Positions 1 to 5,630 of a DNA stretch of 8,323 bases are shown piece by piece. Source of the stretch: Natrialbaceae archaeon (GTDB lineage Archaea; Halobacteriota; Halobacteria; Halobacteriales; Natrialbaceae); the NCBI GenBank assembly GCA_003552885.1, contig PUPA01000090.1, forward strand, positions 1 to 8,323, given 5' to 3'. Position 1 is the stretch's first letter. Every line of letters begins with the position of its first letter. Below the pieces are notes generated by a model. That model had not been told where the DNA came from, ran no database searches, and worked only from the letters and a program-made list of their open reading frames with translations. The translations under genes were made by a program, and so were the position numbers.

Positions 1-977
1 CCCTCGATCGGCCAGCCGCGAGTCCGCCACGCGGGCGGCTCGGGCTCGAAGGCCGGACAGGAGCCCGCACACTCCCGGGCCGTCGGGAGCCGCCCTTTCG
101 CCCGACAGTACGGGACCGCGCCGTCGAGCGAGCGCAGCTCGAAGTGCCGACAGTCCGGCCGCATCGTCCGGTGAAACGAGCGCCAGCCCCGTCCGTACGC
201 CCGTTCGGCGATCTCCAGACGCAGGGTGGCCTTCCGGTCGGCGTCGACGTACTCGAAGCGCGCGGCCGAGGCGTCCCGTCGTCCGCCGGCGGGACGCTCG
301 AGGATGCGGGTTCCCGGCTCGTCGACGGCCAGCCGGCGTGGATACCACTCGACGGACGCCTCCAGACGTTCGGGCTCGAGGGTCACCACGCCGACCTCGA
401 CCGGCAGCCCCTCGAGCAGGGCGGGCTCGACGCGCTCGCCGGTCGGGCGGGTCGCGACCCACACCTCGTCGGCGAGCGCCAGGGCGACGTCGTGCTCGAG
501 CTGCTCGCCGAGACGGCGGGCCGCGGCCGAATCGAGGTCGGGCTTGTTCTCGATCGCGACGATCCGGTCGACCCAGTTGGGGTAGGGCCAGTTCCGACGG
601 ATCTCGATCCGTCCCCCGCGTTTCCGGCTCTCGAGGACGCCGCGGTCGACCGCCCGGTGGATCGACTCGCGGACGTACCGCCACGGGTAGCCCGGCTCCG
701 GGAGCGCCTCGCGGTAGTACGCCCAGCCCGTGGGCGCGTGTCGGAGGACGTCGAGGGCGTCGCCGTCGAGGGGGTCCTCGCCGAACCGGGCCCGCTCGCG
801 GAGGCCGGTCGGATCGCACTCGATGACGATCGTGTCCCAGCGGCGACGGCTCGTCCCGAGCTGTCGGGCGACGAGGACGGGCCCGGCCGCGTCGCCGTCG
901 GGGGGCCAGCACCGCTCGGCCCACCGACAACACCGCAGCTCGAAGCCGAACTCCGGGAGGGCGGTCCAGTCGATCAC
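1..977 (-). CDS. DUF5787 family protein, possible Fe-S PD-(D/E)XK-type nuclease (3' end outside the window)
   Basis: The frame is open from a GTG at 977 to the window edge: 325 codons visible, no stop reached. It resembles, from memory, the haloarchaeal DUF5787 family, which has no established function. Visible landmarks: FELRCC near the N-terminus (C16, C17, C23); YPWRYVRESIHRAVDRG (97-113) followed by a basic strand, which looks like a winged-helix segment; IENKPDL (142-148) with an ExK pair E143/K145; Q159 and HDVALALADEVWVAT (162-176); ERAYGRGWR (258-266); and a C-terminal cysteine cluster C276, C291, C303, C307 ending ECAGSCPAFEPE. ExK followed by a Gln-containing helix recalls PD-(D/E)XK nucleases, and N- plus C-terminal cysteines recall Cas4/AddB-type nucleases; both are inference. 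The GTG is chosen because a TTTTTA box lies about 26 bases upstream, fitting a leaderless transcript. The Nudix gene lies 103 bases upstream on the same strand. A plus-strand frame across 144-989 is its antisense shadow. Confidence 0.8.
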   Translation of the reverse strand, partial: MIDWTALPEFGFELRCCRWAERCWPPDGDAAGPVLVARQLGTSRRRWDTIVIECDPTGLRERARFGEDPLDGDALDVLRHAPTGWAYYREALPEPGYPWRYVRESIHRAVDRGVLESRKRGGRIEIRRNWPYPNWVDRIVAIENKPDLDSAAARRLGEQLEHDVALALADEVWVATRPTGERVEPALLEGLPVEVGVVTLEPERLEASVEWYPRRLAVDEPGTRILERPAGGRRDASAARFEYVDADRKATLRLEIAERAYGRGWRSFHRTMRPDCRHFELRSLDGAVPYCRAKGRLPTARECAGSCPAFEPEPPAWRTRGWPIE

Positions 978-1000
978 CGGAGGAGGTAGACGGCGGTGGC

Positions 1001-1006
1001 TAAAAA
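1001..1006 (-). promoter_or_regulatory. TATA-like box of the DUF5787 gene
   Basis: On the minus strand this reads TTTTTA, an AT run in an otherwise GC-rich 103-base gap. Its centre lies about 26 bases before the GTG at 977, the spacing expected for a leaderless haloarchaeal transcript. It suggests that the gene has its own promoter and does not depend only on read-through from the Nudix gene. The bases just before the GTG read CCTCC, the complement of a Shine-Dalgarno site, so no ribosome binding site is present. Confidence 0.5.
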
Positions 1007-1080
1007 GGCTGCCCCGGCCGTCCGGGTTCAGCACAGTCGTCCCGGGTCCAGCCCGACAGTCCCGCGACGTCGACGGCCGT

Positions 1081-1518
1081 TCAGATCTCGCCTTCGGCCT
1101 CCAGTTCGTTCAGGTACTCGTGGGCCTCCTCGAGGATCTCCCGTGGCCCGTCCTGTGTGACGGTGTTTACCGCCTGCTCGTAGTCACGCCACTGCAGGTC
1201 CCGGTGTTCGTGTGAGAGCTCCGCGCTCGCCTCGAAGGACTTCGCGATGAACAGGTGGACGGTCTTGTGGATCGTCCGCCCGCTGGCTTGGAACACGTAG
1301 TCGTACTCCTCGCGAAAGCCGTCGATGAGCCGGAACTCCTCGATGCCCGCTTCCTCTTTTACTTCGCGGATCGCCGTCTGTTGTAGCTCTTCGTCTCCCT
1401 CGACGCCGCCCTTCGGAAACTCCCAGTCACCCGGGCGACTCTTGAGTAGAAGATACTCGCGCCGGCCCCGCGTGTCGCGAAAGAGGATCGCGCCTGCGCT
1501 CGTAGCTTCGACTGCCAT
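1081..1518 (-). CDS. Nudix hydrolase, Ap4A hydrolase-like
   Basis: A 145-residue protein starting MAVEATSAGAILF. It carries a complete Nudix box, G-x5-E-x7-REVKEEAGI; numbered from the longer start at 1533, the key residues are G42, E48, R56, E57, E60, E61 and G63. WEFPKGG just before it is typical of bis(5'-nucleosyl)-tetraphosphatases. Members hydrolyse nucleoside diphosphates linked to another group, with Mg2+ held by the box glutamates; the likely substrate is Ap4A or a related nucleotide, but the Nudix box alone does not fix this. The protein is cytosolic, single-domain and of normal length. An in-frame ATG at 1533 would add five residues. I prefer 1518 because the CTTAA element at 1541-1546 sits 25 bases upstream, right for leaderless initiation, and because haloarchaeal homologues, as I recall them, begin at MAVE. 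It is transcribed divergently from the uS10-like gene. Confidence 0.92.
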   Translation of the reverse strand: MAVEATSAGAILFRDTRGRREYLLLKSRPGDWEFPKGGVEGDEELQQTAIREVKEEAGIEEFRLIDGFREEYDYVFQASGRTIHKTVHLFIAKSFEASAELSHEHRDLQWRDYEQAVNTVTQDGPREILEEAHEYLNELEAEGEI

Positions 1519-1540
1519 CGTGCCACGTAGCATATGCGCC

Positions 1541-1546
1541 GTTAAG
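1541..1546 (-). promoter_or_regulatory. TATA-like element of the Nudix gene
   Basis: The minus strand reads CTTAAC, centred about 25 bases before the ATG at 1518. It is the best AT-rich element at promoter distance and supports the shorter start. It shares an 89-base divergent spacer with the plus-strand promoter at 1573-1578. Confidence 0.45.
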
Positions 1547-1572
1547 AGAATATCGGACGCCGTCTCAGCAGA

Positions 1573-1578
1573 TTTTTA
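1573..1578 (+). promoter_or_regulatory. TATA-like box of the uS10-like gene
   Basis: TTTTTA lies 30-35 bases before the ATG at 1608. With normal archaeal spacing, transcription would begin about 5 bases before the ATG, leaving almost no leader; no Shine-Dalgarno site is seen (the bases before the ATG read GGATAGATAG). Confidence 0.5.
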
Positions 1579-1607
1579 GCCGTCGGCCGTACAGGGTGGA
1601 TAGATAG

Positions 1608-1940
1608 ATGACCTACGTCACCCGTCTCCGGCTACAGAGCGGCGATCGGGACGCCCTCGATTCGGTCGTCGAGGGCATCAAGTCGACGGCCGAACGGAAG
1701 GGCGCGGCGCTGAAGGGGCCCCACTCCCACCCGCCGCGGACCCTCGGCGTGCCACGACACGCCCGACTGCACGCCGACGACGACCGCCGGTTCGACGACT
1801 GGGAGTACACCGTCTTCAGCCGGGAACTCGAGATCCACGGCCACGACGGGCTCGCACGCGACGTCGCCTCCCGGGAGCTTCCGGACTCGGTCCACGTCGA
1901 AGTCGAGGTGAAGCGGATCCGCGGGATGGGACGACGGTAG
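1608..1940 (+). CDS. uS10/mL48-like small protein
   Basis: A 110-residue protein matching the S10 ribosomal protein fold by pattern. It has an N-terminal strand (YVTRLRLQSGD), a helix with the ERKGAALKGP segment (29-38), a long loop GPHSHPPRTLGVPR (37-50) equivalent to the GP-x-PLPT-type loop of true S10, the strand WEYTVFSRELEI (65-76), and a closing strand VHVEVEVKRI. Haloarchaea encode this small relative in addition to the canonical ribosomal S10, and it is usually annotated uS10/mL48 family. Whether it enters ribosomes, or acts elsewhere as bacterial NusE/S10 does in transcription antitermination, cannot be told from sequence. The C-terminus is basic (RIRGMGRR). It stands alone, divergent from the Nudix gene and convergent with the creatininase-family gene, not inside a ribosomal operon. 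Confidence 0.85.
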   Translation: MTYVTRLRLQSGDRDALDSVVEGIKSTAERKGAALKGPHSHPPRTLGVPRHARLHADDDRRFDDWEYTVFSRELEIHGHDGLARDVASRELPDSVHVEVEVKRIRGMGRR

Positions 1941-1956
1941 CCGACGCCCTCCAGCC

Positions 1957-1969
1957 CCCGGCCGTCGGG
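1957..1969. terminator. Weak hairpin between convergent genes
   Basis: CCCG-GCCGT-CGGG can fold into a 4-bp stem in the 57-base gap between two convergent genes. GACGCCC (1943-1949) can also pair with GGGCGTC (1976-1982). No T-tract follows on either strand. In DNA this GC-rich such pairings arise easily, so it is only a candidate. Confidence 0.2.
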
Positions 1970-1997
1970 CGTAACGGGCGTCTACGTGGCCCGGCAG

Positions 1998-2783
1998 TCA
2001 CTCCCCGGGGGATCCGACGCGCGCGCCCGGCAGCAACTCGGCACGATCCCGGCCGGCGAGCCACTCACAGAGCCGGACCAGCTGGTCGCTGGCCGCCTCG
2101 AACAGCTCCGCGCCCTTCTCCGGGGTGGCGTCGGTCTGATCCCCGAATACGCCGTTTTCGGTGTTGTCGATCGCGTCGTAGAACACCCTCGCGCCGAACT
2201 GCCGGCCCGTCTCCGGGCCGAACTCGGCGAGTCCGCTGTCGCGGGCCTCAGCGAGGCGGTCGTCGTGGACGAGCTCGCCCGCGAGGTGCATGATCATCGC
2301 CGTCTCCTTCGGCCCGCCGTGGGGGCCGTTGTGTTCGAACAGCTCGTCGACGAGCTCGGGGATGCTTTCGTCCCACATCCACTCGATCGCGTAGACGACC
2401 TCCTCGGCGTGGAGCCGACGGCCGACCTCCCGGAGGTGGGGGACGTTCCCGCCGTGGGCGTTGACGTAGACGATCCGGTCGATGCCGTGGTAGGCGAGGT
2501 TTCGCGAGAGGCTCTCGACGTACGCCCGGAACGCCGGCGGATCGACCCACGTCGTCCCGGGGAACTGCCGGTGGTGGGGGCTGACGCCGATCGTGACCGT
2601 GGGGGTGCAGAGAAACCCCGTCCGGTCGGCGGCCTCGCGGGCGAGCCCCTCGGCGATCAGGTGGTCGGTTCCCTCCGGCAGGTGGGGGCCGTGCTGTTCG
2701 GTCGAGCCCAGCGGGACGATGGCGAGTGACTCCTCGTCGAAGTACGCACACAGATCCGGCCAGGCCTCCTCGGCGAGGTGCAT
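1998..2783 (-). CDS. Creatininase-family amidohydrolase, possibly ArfB-like
   Basis: A 261-residue protein with the full metal-site signature of the creatininase family: LGSTEQHGPHLPEGTD (25-40; ligands of the E29, H31, D40 type), NAHGGN (108-113) and HGGPKET (155-161; E160). The length is normal and nothing is missing. The family includes creatinine amidohydrolase, the archaeal formamide hydrolase ArfB that acts early in F420 and riboflavin synthesis, and MftE of mycofactocin maturation. Haloarchaea make F420, so an ArfB-like role is plausible. There are no cofactor-synthesis or mycofactocin genes beside it to confirm this, so the substrate is left open. It is a soluble cytosolic enzyme. The ATG at 2783 is the natural start, with the conserved core beginning some 20 residues later. 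The nearest clear TATA element, TATATAT at 2831-2837, is also placed to serve the divergent membrane protein gene. Confidence 0.88.
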   Translation of the reverse strand: MHLAEEAWPDLCAYFDEESLAIVPLGSTEQHGPHLPEGTDHLIAEGLAREAADRTGFLCTPTVTIGVSPHHRQFPGTTWVDPPAFRAYVESLSRNLAYHGIDRIVYVNAHGGNVPHLREVGRRLHAEEVVYAIEWMWDESIPELVDELFEHNGPHGGPKETAMIMHLAGELVHDDRLAEARDSGLAEFGPETGRQFGARVFYDAIDNTENGVFGDQTDATPEKGAELFEAASDQLVRLCEWLAGRDRAELLPGARVGSPGE

Positions 2784-2830
2784 GTCCCGAACTGGTGGAC
2801 GGTAGCCGAAAGAGCTGCCGGTCCGTCAGC

Positions 2831-2837
2831 TATATAT
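2831..2837. promoter_or_regulatory. Symmetrical TATATAT element in a divergent promoter
   Basis: TATATAT is the only strongly AT-rich run in the 88-base gap between the creatininase-family gene (minus, start 2783) and the membrane protein gene (plus, start 2872). For the plus gene it predicts a leader of about 10 bases, for the minus gene about 25 bases. A weaker minus-strand element, TCTTTC at 2808-2813, is better placed for leaderless start of the minus gene. Confidence 0.45.
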
Positions 2838-2871
2838 CCGACGCCGAACACAGCCAGAGCGAGAAGAGCCC

Positions 2872-3303
2872 GTGACCCCCATCCGGACGCCCGGCTCACA
2901 CCTCTCCGTCTCCGTCGCCCTGCTGGCGGCCGCGGGCGCCCTCGACGCGGCGATCGGCTCGCCACGAGGGGCGCTCGCCGGAGCGCTCGCGGTCGTCGGC
3001 ATCTACGGCCTCGCGGTCCACGCCCGGAGCGTCGACCGACGGCGACTCGCACTCAACGCCCTCGGCCTCTGGATCGCGTTTCTGGCGTTCGTGCCGGCGT
3101 GGATCGTCGGAATCGAGGCGGTCGCCGCGACGACCCCCGCGCCGACCGTCGTCGGGTCGGCCCTCGTCGGGCTGACCTGGGGGACGCTCCTGGCTGCGAT
3201 CGGCGCCACGGCCTTCCTCGGCGTTCGCGGCTACCGGGAGCGTGAGATCGGATCGGTGGAGGAGCGAATCCTCGAGGGGGACTCCGACTACCGCGGCCGG
3301 TAG
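2872..3303 (+). CDS. Four-helix membrane protein of unknown function
   Basis: I do not recognise this 143-residue protein beyond its membrane character. Four hydrophobic segments are visible: about residues 11-29, 34-51, 60-84 and 92-118. An Arg-rich loop (RSVDRRR, 52-58) lies between helices 2 and 3, which by the positive-inside rule points to the cytoplasm and puts both termini there too. The tail (119-143) is charged: RGYREREIGSVEERILEGD. There is no signal peptide cleavage site, cysteine or enzyme motif. It starts with GTG at 2872, downstream of a TATATAT box. Codon use is strongly GC-biased throughout, which supports it as a real gene. The dehydrogenase relative follows on the same strand after 156 bases with its own promoter-like sequence, so a shared function is not implied. 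Confidence 0.75.
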   Translation: MTPIRTPGSHLSVSVALLAAAGALDAAIGSPRGALAGALAVVGIYGLAVHARSVDRRRLALNALGLWIAFLAFVPAWIVGIEAVAATTPAPTVVGSALVGLTWGTLLAAIGATAFLGVRGYREREIGSVEERILEGDSDYRGR

Positions 3304-3429
3304 CCCGGTCGCCCCGGGAGGGGATCGGGTCGTACTGCTCGCGAACCGACCGGATCCTGGCCCTCCGGCGTGGCGGCCGTCGTTCCCGCCGGCGTGGCGG
3401 CAGTACCACGGTCTATCGCCGGCGTGAGA

Positions 3430-3435
3430 ACTTTG
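3430..3435 (+). promoter_or_regulatory. Weak TATA-like element before the SDR gene
   Basis: CTTTGT within GAACTTTGT is the most AT-rich spot at about 27 bases before the ATG at 3460, consistent with a leaderless start there. The surrounding sequence is GC-rich and the element is weak. Confidence 0.3.
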
Positions 3436-3459
3436 TCCGCGGGGGCCGACCGGACCGGC

Positions 3460-4242
3460 ATGGAGCTCGATCTCGACGGAAACGTGGCGCTCGTCACCGG
3501 CAGCGCGACCGGCCTCGGCCACGCCTGTGCCGAGGCGTTCTCCCGGCAGGGTGCGAACGTCGTACTCGCGAGTCCGGACCTCGGCGAGCTCGCATACGCG
3601 AGCGACAGGCTCTACGCGCTCGGCGACGGGGAGATACTCGGCCTCGAGGTCGACGTCCGTCGCCCCGACGGCGTCGCGGCGCTGGTCGAGGAGACGGTCG
3701 CGGAGTACGGCGGCATCGACCACGTGGTGACCGGCCCACGGCCGATCGAACCGGGGGAGTTTCTCGCGGTCGCCGACGAGGACTGGTTTCGGGCGTTCGA
3801 CCGACAGTTCATGAGCGTCGTCTGGACGATCCGCGAGGCTCACCCCTACCTGGCCGACGCCGATCGGGGAACCGTCGTGGCCGTCACGAACCCGGTGATC
3901 CGGGCGCTCTCCGGGGAGTTTCCCGTCGCGAACGCGTTCGGGCGGGCGATCCGGGGGATCGTCGAGAGCCAGGCACGGGCGCTCGCCCCCGAAGTGCGAC
4001 TCAACGCGGTGTGTCCGGGGCCACACGCCACGGCCGATCTGGACCGGTTCGTCGACGGCCTCCTCGAGCGCGGCATCTACGACGACCCCGAGGCCGCCCG
4101 GGCGGCCCTGCTGGCCGACTGCCCGTGCGACGCCCCCGGGGACCCGCTGGCGCTCGGTCGGCTCGTGGCCGTCCTCTCGAGTGAACACGCCGGATTCGTA
4201 AACGGGGCGACGATCCCGGTCGACGGCGGCTCCGGGGGCTGA
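3460..4242 (+). CDS. SDR-family oxidoreductase relative with altered catalytic residues
   Basis: A 260-residue Rossmann-fold protein of the short-chain dehydrogenase/reductase family. The cofactor motif TGSATGLG (13-20) is intact, as are the VDV acidic position (D65), the PG segment after the sixth strand (NAVCPGP, 182-188) and the ending FVNGATIPVDGGSGG. The usual NNAG motif is replaced by VVTGPRP (89-95). The usual YxxxK reads ANAFGR, so Asn158 and Arg162 stand where the catalytic Tyr and Lys should be, and the catalytic Ser region reads VTNP (142-145). I recall an SDR subgroup with SNAxR at this point, so this is probably a divergent lineage, not a dying gene: the frame is clean and full length. 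Cofactor binding seems retained; the reaction is unknown. An in-frame GTG at 3370 would add 30 residues with poor codon bias (GTT, GTA, TCT, AGA, TTG), so I start at the ATG. Confidence 0.85.
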   Translation: MELDLDGNVALVTGSATGLGHACAEAFSRQGANVVLASPDLGELAYASDRLYALGDGEILGLEVDVRRPDGVAALVEETVAEYGGIDHVVTGPRPIEPGEFLAVADEDWFRAFDRQFMSVVWTIREAHPYLADADRGTVVAVTNPVIRALSGEFPVANAFGRAIRGIVESQARALAPEVRLNAVCPGPHATADLDRFVDGLLERGIYDDPEAARAALLADCPCDAPGDPLALGRLVAVLSSEHAGFVNGATIPVDGGSGG

Positions 4243-4315
4243 TCCACCGTCGTCGACCGGGCCGACCGCACCGGCCGTCGCCCGGCGGTCATACTCCCGG
4301 CTGTACGTCTTTCAC

Positions 4316-4345
4316 GATTCTCGACGCATCGGGATGGCGAGAATC
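4316..4345. terminator. Hairpin between convergent genes, candidate bidirectional terminator
   Basis: GATTCTCG (4316-4323) and CGAGAATC (4338-4345) form a perfect 8-bp inverted repeat around a 14-base loop. Inside the loop CAT (4327-4329) can pair with ATG (4334-4336). It lies in the 127-base gap between the SDR gene and the EamA transporter gene, both ending towards it, 74 bases after one stop and 25 bases after the other. No strong T-tract follows on either strand, so a structured RNA 3' end is as likely as a classical terminator. Confidence 0.45.
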
Positions 4346-4369
4346 TCGGTACAGTTACAGCCAACAGTA

Positions 4370-5347
4370 TCAGTCGTCGCTCGGGTACGACTCGCGGGCG
4401 GCTGGCGTCTCGGCGGGAGTCCGGCGTCCGGTCCTGTCGACGAGCCCGGAAATCGCCGGCACGAGCGTCTCCCGGCCGATGATCGCGAAGCCGAGCAGGA
4501 TCGCCCCGAAGCCGGCGACCGCGCCCGCCGAAAGCCCCTCGCCGAGGAGCAACCATCCCCCGAGGGCCGCGACGGCCGGGCTGGCGTAGAAGATCAGGCT
4601 CGTCCGGATCGCACCGACCCCCTCGAGCAGGTCGAAGTACGCCGTGTAGGCGATCGCCCCCGCGAAGATCCCGAGGTAGGCGACGACGATCACCGTCGCC
4701 GGGGTCCACTCGACGGAGCCGAACGACTCCCCGGCGGCGAGGCTCGTCCCGTGGAGGACGAGGGCGCTCACGGGCAGCCCCCAGGCGATCGTCGCCGTAC
4801 TCGAGATCGTCGGCCGCGTGCGGCGGACGAGGACGCTCCCGAAGGCGGCACAGACCGCGGCGCCGAGGATCCACAGCGTGCCGACGTTCGCCGCGGCGTG
4901 GAGGGTCGATGGGCCGACGCCCATCACCAGCCCGACGCCGACCAGGCCGACGGCCGTCCCGAGGGCACCACCGGCAGACAGCCGCTCGTCGGCGAGCAAC
5001 AGGCCGGCGAAAACAGGCGAGAGCACGGGAACGAGGCTGAAGACGATCGCACCCACGGCGCTGGGGACGTACCCCTGGCCGACGAACAGGAGCCCGTTCG
5101 CCAGCCCGATGGTCAGGACGCCGGCCGCGAGGATCGCCGCGAAGTCGTCCCGGCTCCGTGGCACCAGCTCCTCGCGGGTCGAGGTGCTCGCGGCGTACGC
5201 GAGCAACAGGACGGCCGCGAGGTCGAACCGGAGGGCGACGAGCAAAAGCGGCGGGACGTACGCCTGGCCGGCCCGCGCGGCGACGAACGTGCCGCCGAAG
5301 AAGACGCTCGCGAGGACGAAAAGCAGGGCCGCCCGGGCGGTCTTCAC
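4370..5347 (-). CDS. EamA/DMT-superfamily transporter
   Basis: A 325-residue integral membrane protein with two tandem EamA domains (about 6-145 and 155-292) and ten predicted helices: roughly 5-25, 34-53, 69-90, 97-118, 125-144, 154-175, 185-204, 217-237, 246-267 and 272-291. Each half ends with the family's LLADERLS / LLLGEGLS motif (E121 and E270). A soluble acidic and polar tail follows. Members of this drug/metabolite transporter family export amino acids, metabolites or drugs; the substrate cannot be read from sequence. The start is GTG at 5347, directly before the first helix. There is no TATA-like box at leaderless distance. GGGGTGG just upstream is a poor ribosome-site match, and the nearest AT-rich promoter-like DNA is at 5494-5519, which would imply a leader over 100 bases long. 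It is convergent with the SDR gene and divergent from the HTH regulator, which could control it. Confidence 0.9.
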   Translation of the reverse strand: MKTARAALLFVLASVFFGGTFVAARAGQAYVPPLLLVALRFDLAAVLLLAYAASTSTREELVPRSRDDFAAILAAGVLTIGLANGLLFVGQGYVPSAVGAIVFSLVPVLSPVFAGLLLADERLSAGGALGTAVGLVGVGLVMGVGPSTLHAAANVGTLWILGAAVCAAFGSVLVRRTRPTISSTATIAWGLPVSALVLHGTSLAAGESFGSVEWTPATVIVVAYLGIFAGAIAYTAYFDLLEGVGAIRTSLIFYASPAVAALGGWLLLGEGLSAGAVAGFGAILLGFAIIGRETLVPAISGLVDRTGRRTPAETPAARESYPSDD

Positions 5348-5493
5348 CGGCCCACCCCCGTTGGACGCCCGCGGTCAGCGGGGCGGCGGTCGACGCCGGG
5401 GTGGTGGCGGGCGACTGAACGCTCGGCGCCCGAGTGGTGAACGATCGTCGGCGGAACTGCTGACATCGGTTGAATATCGGTAGAGGCCCGAAG

Positions 5494-5519
5494 CGTATAA
5501 GTTAATTTAGAAAGTATTT
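5494..5519. promoter_or_regulatory. AT-rich island in the divergent intergenic region
   Basis: In the 288-base gap 5348-5635 this is the only long AT-rich stretch: 5496-5519 has only three G or C in 24 bases, starting with TATAAGTTAATTTAG. It contains TATA-like words on both strands (TATAAG plus; TTATAC and AATACTTTC minus). It lies about 150 bases before the transporter start and 120 before the regulator start. It may be a promoter with a long leader, most simply for the transporter. No coding potential was seen in the rest of the gap. Confidence 0.35.
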
Positions 5520-5552
5520 CGGGGCAGTAAACAGTTGCGGGCCGTGGGCGAT

Positions 5553-5573
5553 CCGTCGGCGTCCGACCGACGG
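5553..5573. repeat. Inverted repeat upstream of the HTH regulator gene
   Basis: CCGTCGG (5553-5559) and CCGACGG (5567-5573) are a perfect 7-bp inverted repeat with a 7-base spacer, 63 bases before the regulator start and just before the second inverted repeat at 5581-5595. It could be part of an operator, but GC-rich DNA gives such matches by chance fairly often. Confidence 0.3.
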
Positions 5574-5580
5574 TCACGGT

Positions 5581-5595
5581 GTGAAACTTTTTCAC
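5581..5595. promoter_or_regulatory. Perfect inverted repeat overlapping the regulator's promoter, candidate operator
   Basis: GTGAAA-CTT-TTTCAC is a perfect 6-3-6 palindrome, flanked by another TCAC (5574-5577) that also pairs with the first GTGA. Its T-run (TTTTT, 5588-5592) is the best TATA-like element for the HTH gene starting at 5636 and would give a leader of roughly 20 bases. A dyad overlapping a TATA box next to a DNA-binding regulator gene is the usual arrangement for autorepression; the regulatory role is inferred. Confidence 0.5.
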
Positions 5596-5624
5596 GATCC
5601 GAAAGGCAGTTGGTGCCGGGGCCC

Positions 5625-5630
5625 GAGGTG
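5625..5630 (+). promoter_or_regulatory. Shine-Dalgarno site of the HTH regulator gene
   Basis: GAGGTG lies 5 bases before the ATG at 5636 and matches the haloarchaeal 16S rRNA 3' end complement (AGGAGGTGAT). It fixes the start and marks this gene as leadered, unlike the leaderless-looking genes elsewhere in the window. Confidence 0.6.

Noticed and set aside
144..989. Long plus-strand open frame of 281 codons
   Set aside because: It is antisense to the DUF5787 gene, whose minus-strand translation shows family motifs; the plus frame yields low-complexity Asp/Gly/Pro/Arg/Val sequence typical of reverse-complement shadows in GC-rich DNA.
3370..3459. Upstream GTG start adding 30 residues to the SDR protein
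   Set aside because: Codons in this part are unlike the rest of the gene (GTT, GTA, TCT, AGA, ACT, TTG), the SDR fold begins right after the ATG at 3460, and a TATA-like element lies at leaderless distance from that ATG.
2896..4188. Minus-strand open frame of 430 codons
   Set aside because: It spans the antisense of both the membrane protein and SDR genes and the promoter between them, and its product is Arg/Gly/Asp-rich without any recognisable domain.
4334..5440. Plus-strand open frame of 368 codons
   Set aside because: It is antisense to the EamA transporter, which has ten clear membrane helices; the plus product is a biased, highly charged sequence with no domain.
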